From contig CM076148.1 of the NCBI GenBank assembly GCA_038025085.1, forward strand, positions 20,564,501 to 20,628,500: a stretch of 64,000 nt of DNA, given 5' to 3'. The DNA comes from Tetragonia tetragonoides. Lineage: Eukaryota; Streptophyta; Magnoliopsida; Caryophyllales; Aizoaceae. Under the pieces are notes generated by a model. It worked only from the letters and a program-made list of their open reading frames with translations, was not told the origin of the DNA and made no database searches. Position numbers and translations under genes: made by a program. Below are positions 34,701 to 49,700 of this stretch, piece after piece (position 1 is the first letter of the stretch; each line of letters begins with the position of its first letter).

Positions 34701-37700
34701 GTCAGTAGCAAGAGGGAAATGTGGCGAAACTGAGAAGGAAGGCTAAGCCGATGTAAGAAGGACTTGCAAGAGAAGACCCCAGAGGAATCTCCTACTTAAG
34801 CCCGGGAATCGCCCCTTGGGACGAGAAGAATAGTGATTAAAACACTTAGGAGAGAAACAAGTTCCTCCATCTCACGATCATGGGGAGCTCGGCACAAATG
34901 AAGGTCCCAAGAGCCGCCGCGTTAGAATAGAACTCTGAAACCAGCACCTCATGGAGCGTGGACAACCTATAGACCCAAGGGTATGCGGAAGAAAAAGACA
35001 TGTCTCCCTTCCATACATCCTCCCAGGATTACCGACGGTAAATCTAACCAGGGGAAAAGGCTATATTTTGTTACTGTTTGGTTGTCGCAGTAGATGGAAA
35101 AATAGCAGATTTCAACAAAGTTTTGAATAGCTACCCACTTTCAGCAGATGTTTAGTAGACAGAAGAATAGTTCTCAGTGATAGATGTGCTGAAAGGGTTA
35201 TTGGGAATAGGTAGCGTTGTTGCTTCTTTGCAGATTGCAGTCAAGACCTGCGGGTATTTTCCAGACTAGTAGTTTCACTTACAACTTACAAGTGGTATGA
35301 TAAGGGAATCAGTTTCCCTGTTTATTGATTTTGTTTGGAAGAAAGGGAATATTATTCTATAATTAGGTGATGGCAAAGTTTCCAGGTCTCTCTTGTACTT
35401 AAGTTAGTTAACTAAAGTATGGCTTAAAGAATAAAAGAGGCTAAGAGTTAGCACTTGAAGCGAAGGGAATCTGAGTTATATAGCTCACTTTTACTTTTAT
35501 CTTATGAGGAACAGATAATTTCACTTGATGGAACTTAAATGCTCTTCTGAGGCTGATCGAAGTGTATCTTCTGTAGAAATTTTGTTGTCAATATTGTCTG
35601 GTAATTTCATATATTTTGGTATACCTCATAAAATGATTGTTTGTAAACTATCAATGAAAATGGGTGAGCACACATACTTATATATGAGTATCCTCAGGAT
35701 TGAAATAACCTTCAGATATTGGCCATTTCTTTTCCTAGTTGCAGCTTCAGTGGGCTTCCTTTCTCGCTCAAACAATAGGGTTCCACTTTTGTTGAAATTA
35801 TATTTTTGATGTTCAGAATGTCAGCTTGGAAACCAAGGGTTTCCTTCAAATTGTAAAAGTAAAGATAAAATTACCTGCTAGCTTAGACAATTACGAATTA
35901 CCTACTTCTGTTTAACAGTATCAAGCATATGTTGTCCTAACATGGTCACAAGTTGCCAATATTATTATGTACAGGAATTTTTGCAAGAAAAATTGCAATG
36001 TTGTGCTAAGGTTAATAAACCAAAGTGCTGACATACCATAAGTTCACTGTCTGGTTCAAGATAAAGCAAGGAAGCCAATTGCTCACCAACAGAAGGCTCA
36101 AGCTCCTGGCAGTCTCTGCTAATCTGTAACGATCAAATAGGAGGAACAAGAGTGCATATTAGGTCTCACCATGACCTTTAATAAAAAAAACTTATCAAAA
36201 CAAAAAAGAATGGGGGAGGGGATACAACCCATCCATGGGTACAGTTAGAAGATAGCCACATCATCATTACTTAACCTCAAAGAACTTACTTCCAGGTCCT
36301 GAATTACATAATCATCAGAAAGAAAAAAAAGGGTTACCGCATATTAGAGAGCTTGCTAAGTCAGACAGTCCACCCATTTGCACTGCTCATGCAATAAATC
36401 TAGTTTCACAATTATGATAATTTTGTTTTATCCAGTAACAGTAATCACAACAGCCAGGGAGACAATTTAAACAATTTTTTTAAGAAGGGAAGAACGGGCC
36501 TCCACCCAACCCAGCCCATATCGGGCCCAGAAGCCCAGCCCATCTCGGACTGAGCCAGAGTTGGGTTTACAAATGACCCCCCACTCCCAACCCACCCCAT
36601 CCCAAACCAGCTGGGGCAAGGCCAACTGATGTCACCCCCCATATATCCATCAACCACATGGAATATATGGGAGTCCCAAGCCTTGAACTTGGGACCTCCA
36701 AGTGGGTAGGTAACATGATAACCACGGAGGCAAATGCCTCTTGGTTAGACAATATAAACATTTACTTGTAGTGCTGCTAATGATAATCTCAAAGACGATT
36801 CACAGTCATGGCATCAATTGGAAATGACATTGAAACAGAAGGAAATGCAAATTTTCTCCTAGTGTTTTTCTAGAATTGACTATTTAACCATAGGTACTAT
36901 ATGATTGGGTCATGCAACAATCTTAGTAGGATAGAGGGTAGGTAACATGAAAAGAACTCATATTATGTGATTTTGGGTGAATGAGAGCGAGGGCTGCTGG
37001 CATACATGCTTTCTCATAGCCCATAGGGCATGCACAGCCGAGAACTCAATATATCTTCAATGACCGATAAGATATACCTATAGTCCAACTTCCTGCTTTA
37101 TTCTAATTTGTTTCCTCCTGTTTCTAATTTGTTTTCTCCTGATCAAAACTTGTCCTGCCCCTTCTTTTATAGAAGTTTTTCTCGACTTACACATACTAAT
37201 TTAGTATTACTAGTGCTCCTCTACGCGCACACACACACACGGATATGCCTATAGTCCAACTTCCTGCTTCTTTGTAATTTGTTTTCTCCTGATCAAACCT
37301 TGTCCTGCTCCTGCTTTAGAAGTTCTTCTCTACATACCCACACACAGTGTTCTCCCGAATCTAATAAATAGAAGTTTTATTGAATCTGAATAGAGTAATG
37401 AGTAATCAATTACAAGCAGGAGAAAAAAGATTCCTCCAAAGAAACACTCTTCCCACGTCAGTGAGGGGCACTCTTCTAAGCCCCTAAAGCCGTGGCCTAA
37501 AAAGAAGCCCAATGATCCATACAAAGCCAAGAGGCTTAGAAGTCACATCAAAAATCTGTGGACCATGACTTCCGTTCCAACCAAATGCACCAAAAATAAA
37601 ATTTAAATAAAGATAAATTTTATTAAAAACTGAAACAGTACTACGATAAGAGGACAAGGAGTCCTCCGATAAAAATATGATTACAAATCCCCTGAATGAC

Positions 37701-40700
37701 GTAGAACATCAAGTAAGGGGCATCGCCATAAGGACCCCAGTCGTTGACCCAAAGAGAGGCCAAATAAACCACCTGTTCCAAACAAAAGTATTGGCCTAGA
37801 CACCTCCGTAAGAATCCTAGCATTCCGCTACAACCAAATGCACTAGAAAATGGCGGAAAGGGCACACCGCCAAAGTAATCTATTCTCCTTGCCCCTACCC
37901 CAATCAAGAAACCGTGCGTACAACTGCTGGTAGCTGGACAACAACACACTCCCCCTTATACCAAGGAGTGGCTGCCAACAGGTCCAAGAAAACTCACATT
38001 GAGCCAATAGATGTGAAGAAGTCTCACTAGCCCGGTTGCAAAGAACACACACATCCGGAACAAGACCAACCCTGGCCTCCTCTGCTGCAGCATATCATGA
38101 GTATTAAACCTACCTAGTACCACGATCCAAACAAAGGCGTACCGACAAACGCACCAACAGATAGCAAAGAATGCGTACCGCCGCAAAATCCTGTTCTCCA
38201 TGCCCCTTCCTAGGCCAAGAGTTTGAGCCTGAATAAGATGAGTCATAGTGGGAGGGCAAATGAAGCATTCCCCTAACACCGAAAACCATCTCCAAAGAGA
38301 TTGTATGAAATGACAATGGCACAACACAAGAATAGGTGCAAGCAGGTCTTACACGCCTCATTACAAAGCACACGCATATCGGAGGACGAAGACCAGCCAG
38401 GCCTCCTTCGTTGAACCACATCATGAGTGTTAACCTTACCCAATGCCATACCTCACACAAAACAGCGCACTTTAAGGCGAGCGTTCAACTTCCAAATAGA
38501 ATTGGCTAAAGGAAAAAGGGGGGCTTTGTGAGGGGAGGCTAAGATGGTGAAAGAAGGATTTGCAAGAGGGGTCCCTAATCCATATCCGAGAGTCACCAGT
38601 GGAGTCAAAATGAATGGTGTCTAAACCATTGAGCAAAGAATCTAATTCTCCAAATTCCCAATCAAAAGGAGCACCGCGAAGATGTAAGTCCCAAGCACCG
38701 GTGTTGAACAGAAAAGAAGGCAGCGACTAGTGCAACGTTACACGGTTCACGGTTCGTTTCGGTATGAGACTACAGGTATGTGGTACGTGGTACGCTACCT
38801 TCGAGGAACCTTGTACGTTAGATTTAGGATGCTAATTTATTTTCTTTTTACGATGAGCTTAAAAATTGACAGTCATAATTAATTGTTCAAATTCCAAATT
38901 TTAAAAGTATTCTAGTTATTAGTATAACTGAAAGTATAGTTCTATGAAGGGAAAAAAAAGTATAGTTCCAATGCTACTAAATTGCTACCGCATTTATTGA
39001 ATGGTTTTTTTATTTTATTTTATTTCTTCTAAACTAAATAAACAAAACAACGAACCAGGCCAAAATGTAATAAGTTAAAAACAAAGCCCCATATCAAAAA
39101 GTAGAACGAAGCCAATGTGTAGGAAAGTACAAAGAAAAAATTACTACTGTATTAGACTTTGCTGTACAGTAATTCATTAACCCAGTATGCAGTCTCCATT
39201 AAAAGGTTTTTTTTTTTTTGATAATTATGGAGAAACTTTTATTAAAAGAGATCAAAAACAATCTCATACAAAATTCTCCAGATTGCACTCCCCACAAGTA
39301 TCCATCATCAAGAATCCCCCTTAAAAGTTGAAAAGACAGAAGCTGTAATTCCCACGTGGTCCATCTATCCATCTTCTCTCTCCTTTTTATTTCATCTCCT
39401 CTCTCACGAGGCATGACTTTAATGTTGCTGGAGAAAACAGTCGGTAAGCGACGGCGCAGTGTCGATATCAGAGACTTCTTTCCTCTTTTTTTTCTTTTCT
39501 CTGTGTTGAGGGCTAGTTCGCTGGATCCAGCGAACTGGATCGCGAACCACCCCCTACTGGTACGATCACGATCCGCAATTGAGGATGCACATTCCGGTGT
39601 GCGGTTCCCTATGGCGAACTACAAACTGTGCATCACTGGACCGGTGTGTCATGAAGTGTGGACAGCTGGAAAACCCGAGGAAACCTGGAAGAGAAAGAAG
39701 AGTCCCCATTCCACACATTTTCCCAAAACATCACCCCATGTCCATTACCCAATCTATACTGGACCAGAGGGAAGAAGGACGATACCTGTGAAATGAACTT
39801 CCAGGATGTACTATGCACAGACAATCACTCTTCATCTCTTTCATACTGTGAGAACAAGGTTACAGATTACAGAACACAAGCTGGTTTGGCCCATAATGAC
39901 GCCAAATACAACACCTAATCCTAAACTAAAACCCCCGTACAAATCACCCTTGAATATACGTAAGCATTACAGTCTGCAGTTATCCAAGCTCCTATTGTAA
40001 TAATCAGCACAGGCGACAACTGTATTTTATTTTTTTTAGGTACGAATTTCTTTTATCTATGAACAATGTGAAAATATACAAAATTTGAGGACAAAAGTCC
40101 TTCGATATAAAAAGCATAACTATCTACAAGTCACCCCATATACGTTGAACATCTCTCAGGGACACCCCTCTTAAAGCCCCAGCCGCGTTGGCCCATAGAG
40201 AATCCAAGTACACCACACGGCAGGCGTGCCACCACTAGTAAAGACCCTTGATCTCATCTCCAACAAAGGCACCAACAAAATAGCCATACAAATGCCGTGC
40301 CACAACAGCTTGCCCTCCTTCCTCCGCTTTATACGTACAAAACGCCTCTGCAGAAACTGTCCAACCGTCGCATAGGCAACAATCCTAAGCTGGTCGAGAT
40401 TACACAGAAGCAAGTAGCCTCTAAACCATGATACGAATTGACTCAGAGGAGCACCTGTGCTCAGAGCCAAAAGCTATCTACTGCTGCAGCATATGACATC
40501 TGGCATGAAGTGCGTATCTGGACATTTTAGGGCAAGCAAATGGCCACAGGATACAGGAAGTTAAGGGGTGAGGATTAACCACAGCTAACCAGCGTCCTCG
40601 GCCTACAGAACCACATCCAACAGCAACCACCCCTATTTTTTTTATAAAAGAAAAGTTTTATTTATTCTGAAAAGGGTAAGCAAATACAAGCAGGAGGACA

Positions 40701-43700
40701 AGTGATCCTCAAAAGAAAAAAACTAATTAAGCTTGGTTTTGTCTCCATTGGGACCTCCTATCTAGTTTCTGTCAACTCTACAATAGTTCTTATGTCACTT
40801 CCCATTTTCCTCCACTTCAATCATAAAATGTGGATTATTTCAAATTTAAAAAAGCTTGTTTACTTGAGAGTAATGGTGTACAGTGATTGCACCATTTATA
40901 GAGTAAAAATGGGGTGGAAAAGGAAGCAGGCGGAGGAGAGATATGGGAAGCTGGGATTGATTACATCCTCCAATGTAATCACAAGTGTTCAACTTTGACC
41001 CATGTAAAGATTATTACATTGGACGATGTATTCGATCCCACTCTTCACATCCCTCTCATTCCCCTCCTTTCTCTTCCACCCCACCTTTGCTCTCTAAAAT
41101 GCTGCATTACATTGTAATCACCATCGCCACCAAGTAAACTTCACCTGATCTGGAAAGCTTACCCCAAAAGAAGCACTAAGAATATTGAGACACTAATTGT
41201 GTTAATTCAATATGGAAAAAAGGAAGATTGGGAAAACATGCAAAACATAACAGAAAGGTGAAAGAAAGAGGCCAGGATGGTCCCATGGACGAAGGAACTA
41301 AAGTTAAAAGGTGATTTAGTAAACAAGTAGTAGTTAGGACTAAGGAGTGATTTTGGAAACAGACACCTGCTAGGAGTGACCCTACAAATGTACACTCGTC
41401 AAATTGGGGGTAAACTACAAAATGAAAAGACCAGGGAAAAACAATAAGAAAAAGCATTATTGTTTGACAAACAAGTTCATGGCGATGATAATACCTTCAC
41501 AGGCAGATTCTCGTTGTATGGGTTTCTCAAATGCCGGGTTTTATTGAAGGTCAGCTCACACAACTGCATCAATGAAGCAGGAGTTAGCTACTATATTGTA
41601 CTCACAAAAGAATAAAAAATAAAAATAAAAAATAAAAACCAGCTGGAACAAAGAATATAAAAAATAACAAGCAAATTCTGCAAGAAAGCTGCCTATATGA
41701 TACATATATGCAATAAGATGTACGTACTAGATATAAAACCGTATGTGCACATCTTTACTACATCTATGTTCGACATTTTGACAGTTTGGAGTTAACTCAA
41801 GTGGCAGGAGATGAACCGCAAATCTAATACGGTAACCTATAGAAGCATAACAGGTAGGTAGCAAAGTTACAACATGATACAGTACACACAAAAAGCGACA
41901 AAAGGATCTCCATGTACCACATAAAGACAACAAACATAATTAATTTAGAGAGAAACTTCTTTCAAAGCAGTACAGTTTTAATTTAGAAAATGGCCATGAA
42001 AATAAAAGTGACACAAGCTCAACCAGGGGATCACTTGGCGTAAAGGTGATTGCTTATGGATCTTTTGAATTCTTTCAAGGTCTACTTGACATGCTTGCTA
42101 AGTTGCTATTGTAGTTTCTTTTGCATAAAGAGGAAGTACATAGTAATGAAGTATCAAATGTACAATTGAACAGGACAAGCTATCCTCCCCAATGAAACAT
42201 CTACCTATTGGCCCACTTACGTTGAACCCCAGAAATAGTGTAACCCCGAAGTGCTCCTGCTGCTCAACCCCATAAAGAAGCTAGGTAGGTGACCTATTTT
42301 TATAGCATGGTGTAGACAAATGTATTATAAAACAACCAAGAAAGCATTGTGCCATGTTGCAGCATAGGAGACCTAGCTGGTCCCTTTTACCGGGGTTTTG
42401 TATGATGTGTCGGCATAGTGGGGAGGATTGTCTGCATTTCTTTGTGCAATGTGACTTTGCGCGGAGTTTATGGGATAGATTGCTGTATGGGGAGAGCTTT
42501 GTGTGTCCAGCCACGGTGGGCGAATTCTTACAGATACGATTTGTGGCGATGAGGAGGAGTAAGGAGGGGAGGTTGTTGTGGCGTTGTGCTTGTATGGCTA
42601 TACTTTGGTGTATTTGGTTGGAGAGAAATTCCAGGATTTTCTCCGGGACTAAGAAAATATTGATTATGATTGGGATCACATAGTTTGCTTGGCTTCTCTT
42701 TGGGCTAAGGTGGCGGGGGCCTTTAAGGGTGTTCCATTGACTATAGTTCAGTAACATTGGCGTGATGTCTAGATAGATTACTTTTATACTGAGGATACCT
42801 TATGCCCCACATTTTTGTATTCTTTACCATTTGATTAATAAAATTTTCTCTTATCTAAAAAAAACTGCATTGTGCCATGCAGTTTCGTCTTCTTTCTGCC
42901 CGAAGCCCACAAACCATATCTGCAACATGTGACAACACTATCTGGCCAAACCCACGGCTTTCCGGAACACCAAACAATGTACCCCAAAGGTTACGGCTAC
43001 ATCACATCAAAGGAAAAGATACGCCGATGTCTCATTGCTTGGTATTGTAGTTTGTTCCTATTATAAAATATAAGGCAGGATAACAACCTCAAAGATTATA
43101 TTACTTGGACACCAACACTTTGCTTCAAATACTTGACACTTCATCATAAGATAAAGTCGATAAACTTCATATCTATGTTTTCCACAATTTTCTAAAACAG
43201 CTTGGACTCTTCAAGTCCATATGAATGAAACAAGAAATGCACAGTATCATTTTGACACACCGTGAAAGGAAATAACAGCCAAATAATGGTTTACATATGC
43301 ATCCAATTGTTTGTGCTGTCTAAAGTGTATTCACAGCAGGTAGCAAAGACTTACACACCCACTGAACACAGAAGTGATGCGCAAGGAACAGTAGTATTTC
43401 CAAGCATCATCATTTTGCTACTGGATTACATAAAACATCTAGTTTCTTTCTGTTGATACAGAAAACATAAATGTCTGCTGTGCATTTCTATAAAATTGGC
43501 AGGCACAAGCCTGTTCAAGCCTGATCTCTCTGTTCCAGCAACCAAACATTCCAACAAAAATGAGTGGTGTTTCACAAATAAATCAATGAGCATGAGTTTG
43601 TGTACTGTGCCTAATAGAAGAACATTGCTATCAGTAACCAAACACAAGTTTCTCCAAAATCGTAAAATACCTTCAACCATTTAACAGAGAAATTCCTCCC

Positions 43701-46700
43701 ATAGTGCGCAGTCCCATGTGCATGCTTCCAGTTCCCTCCACCAATAGTCTCCCCGATTTTAGATGTCATTTTTGCACAACCCTAACCATGGAATGTTTAA
43801 AATATCTTATTCAAGGTCTAGTAGACTAAGCAAACTTATCATCCCATCTCAATCAAATAAAAAACCTGATAGCCCACCTGAAAATGCCGAGTACGGTTGA
43901 CTGAAAAAATAAGAAGGACATGCTCAACCGTATCAAAAGCTTCATTTAATTTAGCTTCATTGCTCCTTTGAGTAGCCCACACACCTTGTTGCACAGATAA
44001 CTCCAAATTTTCACGATTACAGCTCTTCACAATAAAATACCTGTAAATCCATAAATCAAAATGAAGAAAACACGTTTAAAAACATGTAAGGGAAAATTCA
44101 CTTCAACATAACATGATAACGCTAAACATGCAGTGTATATCTCCATTTGGCTAGGGGGAGCAGAACACAGCTAGGATCAGCGCAGGGCCACTATGAGTCA
44201 CTATTTTCTCCTCTTTTTTGATGCATAAATCCTCATTGTTGTAACTTGTAACAGGGAATGGAAGCATGCTGGCGATCCTGATAAGATTGACTACAAACGA
44301 TGTGAAGGTAGATGCAGAAGGTTCAGTACTCTGAATATATTGATATGGGGCATGCATGCCGCTCCATGTCAATCAAAGTTTTTCGAGTGTAATAGTTGTG
44401 ATGATACAGATAAATACAAGTAAAATTGACACATCACATCTGCAAGATGACAGGCACAAGGTCACAAGTGAACGAGATGTCAAGCTTTACTAAGAGACTT
44501 TGATTATGAGGTTGGTATCAAGGGATGAACTCATAAGCTACAGGAAAAATAAAACTCTTCACTTAAATTGGCGCCCACACAACTTAAGTGGACCCCGTCC
44601 TCTAAACTATAAGATTTATTAGTCTGCATATGTCATTCGCGTAACTTACGCGATGAATAGTGTGCAATGCACTCTAGTTTTCATCATAAACCATTACCAG
44701 CATAAGCATTTTGCAACATATGAAACTCATTTACATGAGCTATATGTCACCCCATTGACCATTTCCATAAAGCAGGAACCATTTTTTGGCTTTGGACAAG
44801 GACCGGCTAAATCATCTCACTTAACATTCTTTTTGTGAAACAATAAATCTGTCTACATTTTTTACTCGAGGGTCCATGCAAAGGTGACATTACAGGCTAT
44901 CCCAAAGGGTAAGGCTACATACATCTGAGCCCAACACCAAGCTGAGGCAAGCGCTTCTGAGAGGCACTGGCTAGGTGTAAGAGCAGGGTATTTCAGATTT
45001 GGCCTCAAAAATACTTCTATAGCTTTCTCAATGTTTCTTTCTGATTCTTCATATCTTCCTCTTCCTACATGTTTATGCAGCATATAAATGATATTGCAAC
45101 TCAGAAAATATACAAGCAGAAGCACAAAGTCTATCTGAACGTCCAAAAATGTTGATCTCATTACTGTGCACTCCACCAATAAAGCTTCCGAAAATTCATC
45201 AAAGCTGAAAATTTACTGTGCTTATAATACCAAAATTCATGTCAGAATGGGTGAAGGAATAATAAAACCAACTGTCCAAGTTCAAATAAGGATATTGAAT
45301 ATCCCACTTGCCATTTCCCATATATACAATTATCAGAGACACCAAAACTGAATGCTAAGGCCCCTACATCACTCTTATTACTCCCCTTACATTGGCAAAT
45401 ACATACATTAACAGCTAACAGATATGCCCCAGAAGCAAAAAGGGGGAAGGTTGGCAGAGCTTATAGATCTTGTCCCTCGATAATCGATACATGGGCCTCT
45501 AAAATGGGGATTGATTCTTGATATAGGAAAGTGAATGTAGCGTTCCTCAAATTGACTTGATGTCAGCAAAAACAATGTTGGAGATAAAAAGAATAGCATA
45601 AAAGCAAACAGATTTATTTCCAATTTGTCTAGAAAGAAATCATGTAGCGAGAAGAGCAAGGTACAGGAAGAAACAAAGAGCATATAAAGAACCAAAAAGC
45701 AGTAAATTCCAGACATTACTTTCCAAAGGCCAATCGGAAGGAATGGGTTCGCTTTCATTCCTCTAAAGCAAAAAAACACCTATAAACAGCAAAATAGAAA
45801 GTACAAAGAAGATACCATACAATGCCTATGACCATTCACCAGGAGGCCAATATAACTGACCCATAGCACTAGGAGTTAAGAACTTTTAGGAAAGACATAA
45901 CAGTTACCCTACCATTGATAAAACTAAGATAAATAAAAAAATAAAAGCTAATGTATAATGATGGAAAGGTGGCTATTAGTCCCACAGCTCCTATACCAAG
46001 AATACACAATCGTATGCCAAACATTAATCTTGTAGATCTCTTAACCTGCTTTACATGCAATACGACAGTGTCAAACCTTTCTCCATACAAGAGTTCAGGC
46101 TTCGATTGTTTTCAAATAAAAATTCTATGTGGGCCTATCTGAAACAACATCTCTACTATTTTGGGTATGGTTGTATACATGCGGACCTCCCCAGACCCTA
46201 CCCACAGCGAAATCCGGTCCTGGGTGGTTGCTGTTGTTATAACAGAAAGATTACCCCCTTCTGATACCAATAAAGTAAACAACAGAACGGTCCACCTTGT
46301 AGTTGAAGCAGTAGGCATTTCACTTTTATAAGCCTTTTCAATTAAGGATGTGCAGCAACTCAATACATGGACACACCAGAAAACATCCACAGATTACAAC
46401 AAACACAAAATTTGGAAAATGGCATCCCAATATCACTGAATTGAAAGGAATGACAAGCGTACGTCAAAAAAAGAAAACGTTGGTCAAGTCGTCTCAACTC
46501 ACTTTGTACATTCATGGTCATTTCATGCAAAATTCAAGAAATTCGACCTGCCTATGACACGAAGACACTTCACAGCTCACATAAACTGATGGATAGAGAA
46601 GAGATCTGCTCAACAGAAATCATAGAGACCCAAGGCACATCAAGTGATACCCAAAACCTAAGACATCCTCTCTAGAAACATTTATGCACAAAAGAATTGT

Positions 46701-49700
46701 AGTTAGGCTTTCCCTCAGATCAAGAAAGTTGACACTTCATCTTAAAGTCATTTCCATGAGATCAATAAGGAGTATATAGAATCAGTAAGTATAGCTTGAG
46801 AAAGTTAGGCCTGTCAGTAAATTAGAACAAATTTGCCAAAATGTCTCACTGCATGAGAAACTTTGGTATTCAAAACCCCTTCAATGACCAAATAAATAGG
46901 GAAGATATCAAATCTACTTCAATGAGAGAAGGACAGAAAGTAACTATAAAAAGAACGTAACATTGAAAAACATTGAAAGAGCATTTAGCATTCTAAACAG
47001 CATATATCACCTAGTAACAAAGCAAGAAATGAACTCTTTTTTTTTAGATAAAGGGAAAGATTTTATCAATGAAGCATCAAAGAATAGAGTAGATGAGTAC
47101 AAGATGTCCTCCCAAGAGAAACTAATTACAAATTAGCCCAGTTATGCTGGATTGAGCAAGAAGAAGAAATGAATTCTTAGCTTGCAATTCTTCCTTCCCC
47201 TCCCCCCACCCCAACCCCTGACAGAAAAAGGAATAAAAAAAACCAGCAATATATATAGGTGTAATACTGCAATAATAAAGGGATAACTGCACAAAGGATT
47301 TTTAAAAAGAAAGAGTAGGTTATACTATATTGTGACATAGTAATGATTGTACTTTTGCCTCACATTTCATTTGGAGTATCATTTGGAGTATCAAAAGCTT
47401 TTGTCGACTTCACTAAGTACAAGGGTTTTTACTTGAGTCCCTTCTGGCATATTCCTTGTACAATATTTCACTCATCAGCTGTTAAATGTCAACTTACCTG
47501 TACTAGTAACATTGTAACAGCTTTCTCAAACTACTATTATTGAATCTTAACTTTAGACAGCATGGCATTCAAAAAAACGTGAAAATCTGATTTGGCACAA
47601 AGTAATAAGCACCATGCAATTGACAAGAAAGCAACAAAACAGAATGCAATTCAGCATAATCATTTTCTAAAACAAAGGTACAGAAATGTCTAGCTATATT
47701 TGCTACCCATTAAGAGGCAACTATACAGCTTATAAACTATATACAAGGATATACCCATTGAAAAAAACATAAACATGCCATACACTAATTTATATTTAAC
47801 ACCTAAGAGAAACTTTAGCACTCTGGACACACCTAGTTATCCCTTGTGGCAGGGGAGTTGCTGTCCTGCTTCCTAGGTTTGACTGATTGCTGGGAAGGTT
47901 TTGTAATTGAGCCTGGCCAGCCAGCTGCTGCTGCTTCTGTCCTTGTGATGGTTGCTGCATGTTGGAGGACTCGGTTGCTGTTGGTTTCGATACTAAACCT
48001 TGGTTTACATTGTTAGCACCTTGCTGAAACTGAGGTCTTTCTGTTGGTTGAGAAAAATTTGTATTTCGTTGGGAAAACCTGTTTGAGGGACCATAGCCGT
48101 AAGAAGTGAGTTGCTGAATCTTTTGAAGGACTTCTTCAATGGGAGGTGGAGGTCCAGGCTGCTTTGCATGTCTATAACGACAGTCTGGCCCATTTGGACA
48201 AAAACCCAATTTGTACCTACAATCAAGGATTATAATTAGCAATAGCGTGATCCACAAAAATTAGCAATAGCAAATCATTTATGGAACTTCATTTGACATA
48301 ATTATTCTTGCAGTCAGACCCTTCAGAATTAAAACTCCGCCTTTGGTTCAATTTTTATTTTTTTCAGATAACATGAGTATCCAAGCTTTGCTTGACTAAT
48401 CCCATGGCCCCTGAAGTTAACAACCAAGAAAACCTCCAGTGGCCCTGAGGGACCTTTGGTTCAAAATTTAGAATTCATCTTTTCAACTACTTCTAACACT
48501 CCACCTTCCATGTATCCCAAGTTCCCAACTTAAGAAATGGCATGACCATAACAAACAGTTGCTATTTCCTTCTAAATTATCCCAGAGCCTTGATAGGTAG
48601 ATGGTCAAGAGAGGACACCAAGTTGCCGTAAAGGTGCTAGATTAGTGGAGTAACAGACATTGAGGATAGTACTTCGGTCTACTACCGTGACCTCATTCAA
48701 AGATGCGCTCACTTTCATCCTTAAGGTCAGGAATGCTCTTAATGGCCTTGAAGAGGATCTAACTCAAACACTGTGGCTGCCTAACTCCCACTTTTGGAGG
48801 CCACTCACACAAAGATACTACTTTACAAAGCTCCAAGCTTATTCCCCCAAAAAGGAATGAGAAAAACATCCAAACGTACATTAGGTACTGTGATGTGTGC
48901 CAAAAGTTTAATTTTGATCATGAAGCCTCAACAAGATTCATACAAACCCTTCCCATTCCTTAAGCCCCATGGGGGCATACAACAACGGGTTTAATTAAAG
49001 AGCTATCCCTCTTCTTTGGCAAACCTAAGATTTTTGTAGTAGTTGACAGACTAAGCATTCATACATACTTGATGGCTCTATCGCATCCCTATTCGGCAAT
49101 TGCAATGACCTTGAATAAAGGACTTTCAATATTACATGAGTTGCCTCAACCTATTATTTCTGACAGAGCCACAGAGGTGGGGAGCTCTATACAATTCAAG
49201 GAGTTGATTTGCTGAAATCTACTGCATATCACTGTATATTGTACATCACCCCAAACAAATGGGCAAAGAAAGACTCCTCAGGGCCACCGTAGGTTTTTCT
49301 GATAGTTAACTTCAGGGCCCATGAGATTAGTCAAGCAATTGCCTGGATACCCATGCTATCTCTAAAAACAAAACAAAAAAAAGAATATGAGGTTGTCACT
49401 GGGCAAAGAGATCTACTTGAAACTTACTTAAGGTATGACCGCTAATGTGCCTACTAATTGGTCCCAATGCCTTGGTCTACCAAAATGATGGTATGATATC
49501 AGTCACCAAACATACATTCTTTTCTTTTTTTTATAGATATTATGGGTATCCAAGTTTTGCTTGACTAATCCCATGGGCCCTGAAGTTAACGACCAGGAAA
49601 ACCTCCAGTGACCCTGAGGGGACTAGAAACATTCTTTTATTTTTTAGTTTTATTCATCAATATTGAAAGAATACAAAAAATGGAGGACAAGTTATCCTCG

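Noticed and set aside
39356..39796. 146-residue plus-strand frame
   Set aside because: It spans the antisense of a LINE copy and an unclassified insertion, so it is a chance frame.
45408..45779. Hydrophobic 123-residue minus-strand frame in CPSF30 intron 2
   Set aside because: The composition (Phe/Leu/Ser from TTT/CTT-rich DNA) explains it. No splice sites would join it in phase, and no family resemblance is seen.
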